Origin: Pseudomonas typographi
GTDB taxonomy: Bacteria; Pseudomonadota; Gammaproteobacteria; Pseudomonadales; Pseudomonadaceae
Direction: 5' to 3'
DNA length: 64,000 bases
Assembly: GCF_014694385.1 (NCBI RefSeq)
Contig: NZ_JAAOCA010000017.1
Coordinates: 59,862-123,861, forward strand
This document shows positions 53,633-62,003 of the stretch, piece after piece; the first letter of the stretch is position 1; each line of letters begins with the position of its first letter. A program made the translations under genes and the position numbers. The notes under the pieces were generated by a model. The model was given only the letters and a program-made list of their open reading frames with translations. It did not search any database and was not told the origin of the DNA.

Positions 53633-55975
53633 TCAGATGATCCGCGCACTTTCGCTGGCCCGCTCCACGCGAATGGCCACGAACTTGGACGTGGGTGTAT
53701 GGCTGCCGGCACCCACGCTCTCCAAGGGCACCAAGGGGTTGGTTTCCGGGTAATAGGCCGCTGCCTGGCCGGCGGGAATGTCGTAGGCCAGCAGCGTGAA
53801 GCCCTTCACCCGCCGCTCGCGGCCGTCTTCCCATACCGACACCACGTCGACCTTCTGCCCAGGCTGGAAGCCAAGCCGAATGATATCCGCCTCGTTGGCG
53901 AACACCACGTCGCGTTGGCCGCGAACCCCGCGGTAGCGGTCGTCCAGGCCATAAATGGTGGTGTTGTACTGGTCATGCGAGCGCATGGTCTGCAAGATCA
54001 AGTCGGGCGCCTTGCCCGCGGCATGCACCTTTTCGTGCAGCAGGTCGCTGGGCAAGGGGTTGGGCTTGAAGTTCGCCCGCCCGCTGGGGGTGTTCCAGCG
54101 CCGTGCCGCAGCGCTGTTGCCCAGGTAGAACCCCCCGGGGTTGTTAACTTTTTGGTTGAAGTCGGTGAAGCCGGGAATGGTGTCGGCGATCAGCTCGCGA
54201 ATGCGGTTGTAATCGGCGATCAGCCATTCCCACGCCACCGGGCGCTCGCCCAAAGTGGCTTGGGCGATGCCGGCAACGATGGCCGGTTCCGAGCGCATCT
54301 GCTCGGAAATAGGCCGCAACTGGCCGAACGAGGCATGCACCATGCTGAACGAGTCTTCCACGGTCACCGCCTGCGGGCCACCGGCTTGCAGGTCGATGTC
54401 GGTGCGGCCCAGGCACGGCAGAATCAACGCCGCTTTGCCGTGGATCAGGTGGCTACGGTTAAGCTTGGTGCTGATCTGTACCGTAAGCTCGCAGTTGCGC
54501 AGCGCCTCAGCGGTGCGCGGGCTGTCTGGCGTGGCTTGAACGAAGTTACCGCCCAGGGCCACGAACACCTTGGCCCGGCCCTCAAGCATCGCATGGATGG
54601 CCTCGACCACGTTGTGACCGCTGCCGCGTGGTACTTGGAAGTCGAAGCGTTTTTCCAGGGCTTCGAGCAAAAACGCCGGCGGGCGTTCGTTGATGCCCAT
54701 GGTGCGGTCGCCCTGCACGTTGCTGTGGCCGCGCACTGGGCACAGGCCGGCGCCAGGGGCGCCGATGTTGCCGCGCAGCAACATGATGTTGGCAATTTCC
54801 TGGATGGTCGGCACCGAATGGCGGTGCTGGGTGATCCCCATCGCCCAGCACATGATTACCCGCTGGGCGCTGGCATACATGCGTGCGGCTTGCTCGATTT
54901 CATACAACGGCAGGCCCGACTGCTCGACGATCTGCGTCCACGGCGTGGCATCGACCACGGCCAGGTATTCTTCCACCGTGGCGGTATGGGCGTTGAGAAA
55001 TTCATGGTCGAACACCGCCGGCTCGCCGTTGGCCTGTGCTTCACGCTCCCACTGCAGCAGGAATTTGGCCATGCCGCGCACGATCGCCATATCGCCGCCC
55101 AGGGCAGGGCGAAAGTACGCCGTGTTGGTGGGGCGGTTGCCGTTGGTGAGCATCTCGATAGGGTGCTGCGGGTGTTGGAACCGCTCCAGGCCCCGCTCTT
55201 TGAGCGGGTTGATGCATACCACCTGGGCGCCACGCTCGACTGCTTCGCGAAGCGGTTCGAGCATGCGGGGGTGGTTGGTGCCAGGGTTCTGGCCCCACAC
55301 GAAGATCGCATCGGCATGTTCGAAGTCGGCGAAGGTCACGGTGCCCTTGCCCACACCGACACTCTGCGCCAACGCCACGCCACTGGCTTCATGGCACATG
55401 TTCGAGCAGTCGGGGAAGTTATTGGTGCCGAAGGCGCGCACGAACAGTTGGTACAGGTAAGCGGCTTCGTTGCTGGCGCGGCCAGAGGTGTAGAACTCGG
55501 CCTGGTCGGGGCTCTCCAGCCCGTTGAGGTGGCGCGCTATCAGGGCGAAGGCGTCATCCCAGCTTACCGGTTTGTAGCGGTCGCTTTGGGCGTCGTACAT
55601 CATCGGGTGCGTGAGGCGGCCCTGGTACTCAAGCCAGTAATCGCTTTGTTCAAGCAACGAGCTCACGCTGTGGCGGGCGAAGAAGGCCGGGTCTACCCGG
55701 CGCTTGGTGGCCTCCCAGTTCACCGCCTTGGCGCCGTTCTCACAGAACTTCACCATGCCGCTTTCCGGTGAGTCGCCCCAGGCGCACCCCGGGCAGTCGA
55801 AACCGCCATTCTGGTTGGTCTTGAGCATGGTGCGGATGTTTTTCAGTGCATTACCGCTACCCAGCCATGCCCGCGTCACGCTCTGTAGCGCGCCCCAGCC
55901 GGCGGCTGCGCCGCTGTACGGCTTGAAGCGTGGGGCCGAGGCCGGTGCGGTTTTCTCGAGGTTTTCGGTGCTCAT
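53633..55975 (-). CDS. FdhF/YdeP-family molybdopterin oxidoreductase
   Basis: Protein of 780 residues from ATG 55975. It has the molybdopterin oxidoreductase core with GRASNEAAYLYQLFVRAFGTNN (about 162), CSNMCHEASGVAL, the FVWGQNPGTNHPRM segment, GQNP-type pterin loops and a C-terminal molydopterin-binding domain ending SKFVAIRVER. The N-terminal FDCPGC has only two Cys, unlike the four-Cys 4Fe-4S motif of true formate dehydrogenase H. No in-frame TGA is present, so no selenocysteine. Probable electron-transfer oxidoreductase; substrate unknown. It overlaps fdhD by ATGA. Confidence 0.88.
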   Translation of the reverse strand: MSTENLEKTAPASAPRFKPYSGAAAGWGALQSVTRAWLGSGNALKNIRTMLKTNQNGGFDCPGCAWGDSPESGMVKFCENGAKAVNWEATKRRVDPAFFARHSVSSLLEQSDYWLEYQGRLTHPMMYDAQSDRYKPVSWDDAFALIARHLNGLESPDQAEFYTSGRASNEAAYLYQLFVRAFGTNNFPDCSNMCHEASGVALAQSVGVGKGTVTFADFEHADAIFVWGQNPGTNHPRMLEPLREAVERGAQVVCINPLKERGLERFQHPQHPIEMLTNGNRPTNTAYFRPALGGDMAIVRGMAKFLLQWEREAQANGEPAVFDHEFLNAHTATVEEYLAVVDATPWTQIVEQSGLPLYEIEQAARMYASAQRVIMCWAMGITQHRHSVPTIQEIANIMLLRGNIGAPGAGLCPVRGHSNVQGDRTMGINERPPAFLLEALEKRFDFQVPRGSGHNVVEAIHAMLEGRAKVFVALGGNFVQATPDSPRTAEALRNCELTVQISTKLNRSHLIHGKAALILPCLGRTDIDLQAGGPQAVTVEDSFSMVHASFGQLRPISEQMRSEPAIVAGIAQATLGERPVAWEWLIADYNRIRELIADTIPGFTDFNQKVNNPGGFYLGNSAAARRWNTPSGRANFKPNPLPSDLLHEKVHAAGKAPDLILQTMRSHDQYNTTIYGLDDRYRGVRGQRDVVFANEADIIRLGFQPGQKVDVVSVWEDGRERRVKGFTLLAYDIPAGQAAAYYPETNPLVPLESVGAGSHTPTSKFVAIRVERASESARII

Positions 55976-56817
55976 GCGTGCTTCTCCAACGCGGGGCTGT
56001 ACACCCGCGGCGCACTGTGATGCGGCAGATGAATAAGGTTGAGGTGGTGTTGGCGTGCCCACTGCACGGCAAGGCCGGTGGGGGAAGACAAGCTGACCAG
56101 GGTCTGCAGGCCGGCGCGCAGGGCCTTTTGGATCAGCTCCAGGCTGCAGCGGCTAGTGACCACGGCCAGGCCGCCGGTGGTGTCTATGGCCTGGCGCGCC
56201 AGCGCGCCAATGAGTTTGTCCAGCGCGTTATGCCGGCCGATGTCTTCGCGGCCCAGTTGTAAAGTGCCGTGGCGGTCCATGAACAGCGCGGCATGTACCG
56301 CGCCGCAATGCTGGCCCAAGGGTTGGAATTCACCGATGCGCTGGCGTAACCCGTTCAGCCACTGCGCCGACGGCAATGGCGAGGCCGGCAAGGTGGGCAG
56401 CTCTGGCAACGCCTGCTCCATGGCCTCTACGCCGCATAGCCCGCAGCCGCTGGTGCCGGCCATTTGCCGGCGGTGGTCTTTCAGCGCCCAGAAGGCGCGG
56501 CTGGAAATCTCCACCTCGGCTTGCTGCGAAGCACCACAACCGCTGAGGCGAACGTCGTAGATGTCGCTGGCGTTCGGCACGATGCCGCTGCCGATACTGA
56601 ACCCCACCACGAAATCTTCGAGGTCGGTGGGGCTGACCAACATCACTGCCTGGCTGATGCCATTGAACGCGATGGCCAAAGCCACTTCATCGGCCAGCAC
56701 GGTGCTGGCCGCGGCCTCTCGTTCCTGGGGCTCCAGGGCGCAGAAAGCATATTCATGGCTGGCCGCGGGGGCCTGCGCAGGGGCAGGCACTACCAGGGCC
56801 GGGCGCTTGGCATTCAT
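55972..56817 (-). CDS. fdhD: FdhD, sulfurtransferase for molybdenum cofactor
   Basis: Protein of 281 residues. The conserved Cys pair CGLCG (about 124-128) is the catalytic sulfur-transfer site. LADEVALAIAFNGISQAVMLVSPTDLEDFVVGFS and GREDIGRHNALDKLIG are family marks. FdhD passes sulfur from IscS to the Mo-bis-MGD cofactor of formate dehydrogenase-type enzymes. Its 4-base overlap with the oxidoreductase gene indicates the protein pair works together. Confidence 0.93.
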   Translation of the reverse strand: MNAKRPALVVPAPAQAPAASHEYAFCALEPQEREAAASTVLADEVALAIAFNGISQAVMLVSPTDLEDFVVGFSIGSGIVPNASDIYDVRLSGCGASQQAEVEISSRAFWALKDHRRQMAGTSGCGLCGVEAMEQALPELPTLPASPLPSAQWLNGLRQRIGEFQPLGQHCGAVHAALFMDRHGTLQLGREDIGRHNALDKLIGALARQAIDTTGGLAVVTSRCSLELIQKALRAGLQTLVSLSSPTGLAVQWARQHHLNLIHLPHHSAPRVYSPALEKHA

Positions 56818-56841
56818 GGGTATTGCACCGGCAGTTCAATA

Positions 56842-56862
56842 CATTCAGCCTATGCTTGAATG
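56842..56862. promoter_or_regulatory. Candidate LysR-type operator before fdhD
   Basis: CATTCA-N9-TGAATG (perfect 6+6), 24 bases before the fdhD ATG (56817). It contains a T-N11-A pattern. It sits in the 107-base gap between the LysR gene and fdhD. Confidence 0.4.
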
Positions 56863-56905
56863 CCGTGGGCGTCTAATCGCTAGTTCCGATTCGCTGATAG
56901 AGCGC

Positions 56906-56932
56906 GTCGATCATTCCAGGTCGATCATTCCA
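56906..56932. repeat. Two tandem 14-bp units at the LysR gene end
   Basis: GTCGATCATTCCA occurs at 56906-56918 and again at 56920-56932, period 14. The second copy includes the LysR stop codon (56925-56927), so a small tandem duplication has occurred at the 3' end of the gene. Confidence 0.7.
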
Positions 56933-57806
56933 AAGTGCTTTGGCAAAAGGCGAAGCAGGCTTCAGCCAGGGCCGAGCGCGGCGCACTGCGGCGCATGATC
57001 AAACCCAGGCTGGCCAAGGTATGGGCTTGTGCCAGTGGTTGCAGGCGCAGGTGCTCGGTCAGCGCCTCCAGGCCACCGTCCAGCGGCATGATCGCGCAGC
57101 ATAAGCCGCCATGCACCGCTTGTAGCAACTGATGAACAGCGTCGGTTTGGATCAGTGGCTTCGGCGCCAAACCACGGCTATGAAAGGCATGGTCGATCGA
57201 TTGGCGAAAATGCATGCCCGTGGTCAACATACCCAACGGCAGTTGGGCCACCGCCTCCCAACTCAGCGATGAGTCCCCGAAATCGAAATGCCGCTCGTCG
57301 TACAGCAGGCCCAGCCGGGTTTGGCACAGCGGCAATGCCTCGAAGCGTTCACGGTCGAGTTTATCCAGGAACGAAACCCCCAGGTCGATTTGGTTGCTGG
57401 CCAAGTGCTCGAAGATTTGTTCCGAGCTCAGTGCACTCAGTTCAAAGCGCAGTTCTGGGTGCAACGCATGCAGGCCGCTGAGCAGCGGCACCGGGTCGAA
57501 GCTCGACAGCGGCACCACCCCCAAGCGCAGCGTACCGACTAGGTGGCCCCGGCATGCCGCGGCTTCGGCCTGCAGGCCATCGTAAGCGGCCAGTACCGTG
57601 CGCGCCCAGGCCAGCACCCGTTCGCCCGGGGCGGTGAACCCCTCGAAGCGCTGGCCGCGCACCACCAGCGGCAATTCGAGCTCCTCTTCCAGGTTGCGCA
57701 AGCGCATCGACAGCGTGGGCTGGGTGATGTGGCAGCGCGCGGCGGCCTGGCCGAAATGGCGGGTTTCATCCAGCGCGATCAGGAACCTGAGTTGTTTGAT
57801 ATCCAT
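56925..57806 (-). CDS. LysR family transcriptional regulator
   Basis: Protein of 293 residues. The HTH (about 1-60) has MDIKQLRFLIALDETRHFGQ and RCHITQPTLSMRLRNLEEEL. The effector domain begins about 88 (GTLRLGVVPLSSFDPVPLL). It is upstream of fdhD and the molybdenum oxidoreductase on the same strand and may regulate them through the 56842 site. Effector unknown. Confidence 0.92.
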   Translation of the reverse strand: MDIKQLRFLIALDETRHFGQAAARCHITQPTLSMRLRNLEEELELPLVVRGQRFEGFTAPGERVLAWARTVLAAYDGLQAEAAACRGHLVGTLRLGVVPLSSFDPVPLLSGLHALHPELRFELSALSSEQIFEHLASNQIDLGVSFLDKLDRERFEALPLCQTRLGLLYDERHFDFGDSSLSWEAVAQLPLGMLTTGMHFRQSIDHAFHSRGLAPKPLIQTDAVHQLLQAVHGGLCCAIMPLDGGLEALTEHLRLQPLAQAHTLASLGLIMRRSAPRSALAEACFAFCQSTLE

Positions 57807-57848
57807 CGGCGCTCCGGCCCGGTTGTAAGAAGGGCGATTGTAACGGCA

Positions 57849-58520
57849 TCAGGGGTGTTCCAAGCCGCTGATCAATGCCGGGTAGCCGTCCACCGCGTCG
57901 AACTCTTCAGTGTTTTTGTCGGGTTTGCGGCTGTCTGGCGCCTTTACCGCCAGCAGGTGGCGAATACCAAACGCGCGCGCACTGCGTAGGATTGGCAGGG
58001 TGTCGTCAATGAACAGGGCGGTAGCGGGGTTGAAGGCGATGTCGGCGCGCAGGGCCTGCCAAAAGCTTTGGCTTTCTTTCGGGTGGCCATACTCATGGGC
58101 GCTGATCAACCGTTCGAACCACGGGGCCAATGCCACTTTCTCCAGCTTCAGGCTCAATACGTCGGGGTGGGCGTTGGTGATCAGCACCACGCGCTTGCCG
58201 GCCTGGCGCAGCGCTTCGAGAAAGGCCAACGCGCCGGGGCGGGCCTGGATGCGCTCGGCGGTCTCGCGCTTGAGTTCGCGGATCGGCAAGCCCAGTTCGC
58301 GCGACCAGAAATCCAGGCAATACCAGTTGAGGGTCCCGGCATGGCTGTCGTACAACCTGCCCATGGCCGCCTCGGCGGCCTCGCGGGATACGCCGCGCAG
58401 CTCGGCATAACGCTGGGGCAGGTGGTCGAGCCAAAAGTGGTTGTCGTAGTGCAGGTCGAGCAGTGTGCCGTCCATGTCGAGTAACACGGTGTCGATTTTT
58501 GACCAGTCAAGCGCGGCCAT
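57849..58520 (-). CDS. yrfG: HAD-family GMP/IMP nucleotidase YrfG
   Basis: Protein of 223 residues. HAD motif I VLLDMDGTLLDLHYDNHFW (about 11-29), motif II VVLITNAH and motif III/IV around ALFIDDTLPIL. YrfG-type nucleotidases cleave GMP and IMP. The ATG at 58520 is the start that puts motif I in its usual place; a longer frame to 58919 lacks similarity. It is divergent from nudE, as in E. coli. Confidence 0.92.
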   Translation of the reverse strand: MAALDWSKIDTVLLDMDGTLLDLHYDNHFWLDHLPQRYAELRGVSREAAEAAMGRLYDSHAGTLNWYCLDFWSRELGLPIRELKRETAERIQARPGALAFLEALRQAGKRVVLITNAHPDVLSLKLEKVALAPWFERLISAHEYGHPKESQSFWQALRADIAFNPATALFIDDTLPILRSARAFGIRHLLAVKAPDSRKPDKNTEEFDAVDGYPALISGLEHP

Positions 58521-58592
58521 GGTTGCGGTCCTTGGCAGGTGAAAAGGCGATAGCCCATGTATAGTAACCCGTTCATGCCCAGGAGCTGCCCT

Positions 58593-59159
58593 ATGCGCCA
58601 GAAACCTACCGTACTTGCCCGCGAGATCGTTGCCAGCAGCCGGATATTCCGCGTCGAGCAGGTGCAACTGCGCTTCAGCAACGGCGTGGAGCGGGTATAC
58701 GAACGGCTGGTGGGGCGTGGCACCGGGCACGGCGCGGTGATGATCGTGGCCATGCTCGACGATGAGCACGCGGTGTTGATCGAAGAATACTGCGGCGGCA
58801 CCGACACCTATGAGTTGTCGCTGCCCAAGGGGCTGATCGAGCCCGGCGAAGACATCCTCGCCGCCGCCGATCGCGAACTCAAGGAAGAGGCCGGCTACGG
58901 GGCGCGGCAACTGGAACACCTCACCGAGCTGTCGCTCAACCCTGGTTACATGAGCCAGAAGATCCAGGTGGTGCTGGCCACCGACCTGTACGAAGAGCGC
59001 CTGGAAGGCGACGAGCCCGAGCCGATGGGGTTGGACAAAATCAACCTGCGCGAACTGGCCAGCCTCGCGCAGAACAGCCAGTTCACCGAAGGCCGCGCGC
59101 TGGCGGCGTTGTACCTGGTGCGTGACCTGCTTACCCAGCGTGGGGTGTTCGTACCATGA
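58593..59159 (+). CDS. nudE: ADP compounds hydrolase NudE (Nudix)
   Basis: Protein of 188 residues. The Nudix box is GLIEPGEDILAAADRELKEEAGYG (about 84-107) with the RELKEEAG core. It hydrolyses ADP-ribose, NADH and Ap3A-type compounds. The ATG at 58593 has AGGAG 7 bases upstream. It overlaps cysQ by ATGA, so both are cotranscribed. Confidence 0.92.
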   Translation: MRQKPTVLAREIVASSRIFRVEQVQLRFSNGVERVYERLVGRGTGHGAVMIVAMLDDEHAVLIEEYCGGTDTYELSLPKGLIEPGEDILAAADRELKEEAGYGARQLEHLTELSLNPGYMSQKIQVVLATDLYEERLEGDEPEPMGLDKINLRELASLAQNSQFTEGRALAALYLVRDLLTQRGVFVP

Positions 59160-59983
59160 TCAAGGCACATCCCTGGCTGCCCGGGGTGGTTGAGCTGGTG
59201 GCCGCTGCCGGGCGCGCCATCGTACCGTTCTGGCGCGCCGGGGTCGAGGTGAAGGCCAAGCCCGACGATTCGCCGGTCACCGCCGCGGACCTGGCCGCCC
59301 ACCATGTGATCGTCGAGGGTTTGCGCGCGCTGGCGCCGCAGGTTCCAGTGCTGTCCGAAGAAGACGCCGACATCCCGCTGGCCGAGCGCAGCCAGTGGCA
59401 CCGCTGGTGGTTGGTCGACCCCCTCGATGGCACCAAGGAGTTCATCAGCGGCAGTGACGAATTCACCGTCAACATCGCGTTGATCGAAGCGGGCAGGGTG
59501 GTGTTCGGTGTGGTCGGCATGCCCACCACACAGCGCTGCTGGTTCGGTGGCGCAGGGCTCGGCGCTTGGCGCATGGAGGCAGGGCAAGCGCCCGTGGCCA
59601 TTGCCACCCGCCCGCAGCCGCCCACGGGCGAGCCATTCACGGTGGTTGCCAGCCGCCGGCACTCCAGTGAGCGGCAGGAGCGCCTGCTGGCGGGCCTCGG
59701 CCAGCAAGTGGGTGAGTTGGCCTTGGCCAATATCGGCAGTTCGCTGAAGTTCTGCCTGGTGGCCGAAGGCAGTGCCGATTGCTACCCGCGCCTGGCGCCT
59801 ACTTCGCAGTGGGACACCGCCGCCGCCCAAGGCGTGCTCGAAGGGGCCGGCGGTGAGGTGCTGGCGCTGGATGGCTCGGCCTTCACCTACCCGGCGCGGG
59901 AAAACCTACTCAACGAGTATTTCCTGGCGCTGCCGGCGGGCGCGCCATGGAAGCCCGCGCTGGTGGCATTGGCGCAAGGCTAG
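59156..59983 (+). CDS. cysQ: 3'(2'),5'-bisphosphate nucleotidase CysQ
   Basis: Protein of 275 residues, inositol-monophosphatase superfamily. Metal sites: LSEEDADIPL (Glu, about 63), VDPLDGTKEFISGSDEF (about 87-103) and the late PTSQWDTAAAQGVLEGAGG (Asp, about 218). It removes the 3' phosphate from PAP and PAPS made in sulfate assimilation. Repeat copy D begins at its stop codon. Confidence 0.93.
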   Translation: MIKAHPWLPGVVELVAAAGRAIVPFWRAGVEVKAKPDDSPVTAADLAAHHVIVEGLRALAPQVPVLSEEDADIPLAERSQWHRWWLVDPLDGTKEFISGSDEFTVNIALIEAGRVVFGVVGMPTTQRCWFGGAGLGAWRMEAGQAPVAIATRPQPPTGEPFTVVASRRHSSERQERLLAGLGQQVGELALANIGSSLKFCLVAEGSADCYPRLAPTSQWDTAAAQGVLEGAGGEVLALDGSAFTYPARENLLNEYFLALPAGAPWKPALVALAQG

Positions 59984-60140
59984 TGTGGTGTTTCAGCAGT
60001 TCGCACGAGAATTGACGCGTGAATGTTGTTGTCGGGCAAGGCGTCGTGCCGCGTCATGGCAGGGCTATGGCGGGGCGCGGCAATGCAGCGCGGCAGCAAA
60101 AGGCACCGTCAACATTGTGCAGCCAATGTCTGGAGCACAC
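59983..60140. repeat. Dispersed inverted-repeat element, copy D
   Basis: 158 bases starting at the last base of the cysQ TAG stop. Left end GTGTGGTGTTTCAGCAGTTC; the right end in reverse is GTGTGCTCCAGACATTGGCT. The interior carries TTGTCGGGCAAGGCG, GGGCTATGGCGGGGCGCGG and GGCAGCAAAAGGCACCGTC, matching copy C from end to end. It fills the gap to the convergent thioesterase gene. Confidence 0.78.
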
Positions 60141-60151
60141 TTTAGGCGGGC

Positions 60152-60619
60152 TCAGCGGTGCAGCACGTATTGCCCAGTAAACCGCACCGCGGCCTGGGTT
60201 TCGCCTGCTTCGCGCAGGTACGTCTGCAACTCGATGCGTGCCCGGCCATGGCGCCGCCAGGTTTTAAGAAACCGCTGCCACACGGCAGCCTCCGGCGCCG
60301 GGCAAATGGCCTGGGCGTCGCCGCGCACCGGCAACGGGTATTCGATATGGCCATCCTGGATCACCACATGCCCACCGGTTTCGCCGGCCTCGCTCAGCGC
60401 CAGGTGTAGCCAGCCCCACCCCGCCAACACCGCGCCGCAGTAAAGGCTGCCGCCGAACTGGGTGTGTTGGTGGTTAACGTTGGGTGCCAGTGGCAGGCCG
60501 AGGGTCAGGCATTGCCCTTCCCAGGCCAATACCCGCAAGCCCATGTCACGGGTGAGTGGTATGTCGTGGTGCAATAACGCTTCGAGGTCCATCGCCAATG
60601 CCTTAGGGTCGGTACTCAT
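60152..60619 (-). CDS. YiiD C-terminal-type hotdog thioesterase
   Basis: Protein of 155 residues. The hotdog domain has PLAPNVNHQHTQFGGSLYCGAVLAGWG (about 47-73), which aligns with the YiiD C-terminal thioesterase family. The ATG at 60619 overlaps the dctD 3' end by 17 bases; the ATG at 60592 is an alternative with AAGG 8 bases upstream. It is probably translated after dctD. Substrate unknown. Confidence 0.8.
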   Translation of the reverse strand: MSTDPKALAMDLEALLHHDIPLTRDMGLRVLAWEGQCLTLGLPLAPNVNHQHTQFGGSLYCGAVLAGWGWLHLALSEAGETGGHVVIQDGHIEYPLPVRGDAQAICPAPEAAVWQRFLKTWRRHGRARIELQTYLREAGETQAAVRFTGQYVLHR

Positions 60620-62003
60620 CTGAATCGTCGCCGGCCGCGAAATGCAGGCCGTGCTTGCGAAGTTTGTCGTGCAGGGTTTTGCGCGGCATGCCCAATGCTT
60701 CGGCCAGGCTGCGCAGCGACGTATGCGGTTTGGCCATTTCGTCGACAATCAAGCTGCGCTCGAAGCGCTCGACCTGCTCTGCCAAGCTGCCCCCCACCAC
60801 AGCGCTGGAGGCGGTGCCCTCGGCGGGCGGCAATGGGTTGTCCAGTGCCAGCTCCAGCCCCAGGGCGAAACGCTCGGCGGCGTTCTGCAACTCGCGCACG
60901 TTACCTGGCCAGGCATGGCGCATCAATTGCACCCGCGGCGCCGAGGGTAACGCCTGGCGGGGCAAGCCGTGGCGTTCGGCCGCGGCATCGGCGTAATGTT
61001 GGAACAACAGTAGGATGTCTTCACCGCGCTCGCGCAGCGGTGGAATGCGCAACGACGCCACGTTCAGGCGGTAGTAAAGGTCGGCGCGGAACTGCCCTTG
61101 GTCGGCGGCCTGGCGCAGGTCCTGCTTGGTCGCGGCGATTACCCGGATATCCAGGCGGATTTGCTGGTTACCCCCAAGGCGCTCCACCACGCGCTCCTGC
61201 AGCAGCCGCAGCAGTTTTACCTGTACATCAAGGCTCATGCTTTCGATTTCGTCGAGAAACAGTGTGCCGCCGTTGGCGAACTCGAACTTGCCGATCCGGC
61301 GCTTTTGCGCGCCGGTAAAGGCACCGGGCTCATGGCCGAACAGTTCGCTTTCCACCACCGACTCGGCCAAGGCCCCCGCATTGATCGCTACGAAAGGGCC
61401 ATTGCGGCGGCTGGAGAGGTCGTGCAGCGCCCGTGCTACCACCTCTTTGCCAGCGCCGGTTTCGCCGAGGATCAGCACGTCGGCCTTGGTGCCGGCCAGC
61501 GCGCCCACCTGCTCACGCAGCCGCGCCATTTGTACCGACGCGCCTGCCAGGCGGGTGCTGAGTGCCTGCTGGTCGCCCGCGGTCAGGCGCAGGTGGCGGT
61601 TGCTCAGCACCAGCCGGCGAAGGCTCAGGGCCCGGCGCACGCTGTCAAGCAGGGCGTCGTTGGCAAAGGGCTTTTCCAAAAAGTCATAAGCACCGGCACG
61701 CATGGCCTGCACCGCCAGCGGCACATCGCCGTGGCCGGTGATCAGCAGCACCGGCAGGTCGGGGTCCACCGCGCGCAAGCGCTCGAGCAGTTGCAAACCG
61801 TCTATGCCGGGCATGCGGATATCGCTGACGATCACCCCTGGCCAGCCTTTGCCGATGCGTTCGGCGAGGCCGGCGGCGTCTCCCAGCGGAAGGCTCTTCA
61901 GCCCTGCTAGGTCCAGTGTTTGTGCCAGTGCGCGGCGCAAGTGCGGGTCGTCGTCGATCAGCACCACTTCGACGGCGGGGTCGATGCGCTGCTCGGTTGT
62001 CAT
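60603..62003 (-). CDS. dctD: DctD-type sigma54-dependent response regulator
   Basis: Protein of 466 residues. Receiver: VVLIDDDPHLRRALAQTL, Asp in VIVSDIRMPGIDGLQLL (about 58) and KPFAND. Central AAA+ domain has Walker A GETGAGKE (about 176), the sigma54-contact loop GAFTGA and Walker B FLDEIESM. The C-terminal Fis-type HTH is LRSLAEALGMPRKTLHDKLRKHG. DctD activates sigma54 promoters of C4-dicarboxylate uptake genes; none lies in this window. It overlaps dctB by 4 bases. Confidence 0.93.
   Translation of the reverse strand: MTTEQRIDPAVEVVLIDDDPHLRRALAQTLDLAGLKSLPLGDAAGLAERIGKGWPGVIVSDIRMPGIDGLQLLERLRAVDPDLPVLLITGHGDVPLAVQAMRAGAYDFLEKPFANDALLDSVRRALSLRRLVLSNRHLRLTAGDQQALSTRLAGASVQMARLREQVGALAGTKADVLILGETGAGKEVVARALHDLSSRRNGPFVAINAGALAESVVESELFGHEPGAFTGAQKRRIGKFEFANGGTLFLDEIESMSLDVQVKLLRLLQERVVERLGGNQQIRLDIRVIAATKQDLRQAADQGQFRADLYYRLNVASLRIPPLRERGEDILLLFQHYADAAAERHGLPRQALPSAPRVQLMRHAWPGNVRELQNAAERFALGLELALDNPLPPAEGTASSAVVGGSLAEQVERFERSLIVDEMAKPHTSLRSLAEALGMPRKTLHDKLRKHGLHFAAGDDSDEYRP

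Noticed and set aside
53579..55771. 730-residue + strand ORF opposite the Mo-oxidoreductase
   Set aside because: Starts in the terminator region, no recognisable domain; oxidoreductase motifs are clear on the other strand.
53633..55975. Selenocysteine in the formate-dehydrogenase-like protein
   Set aside because: The frame has no internal TGA; FDCPGC is encoded with ordinary Cys codons.
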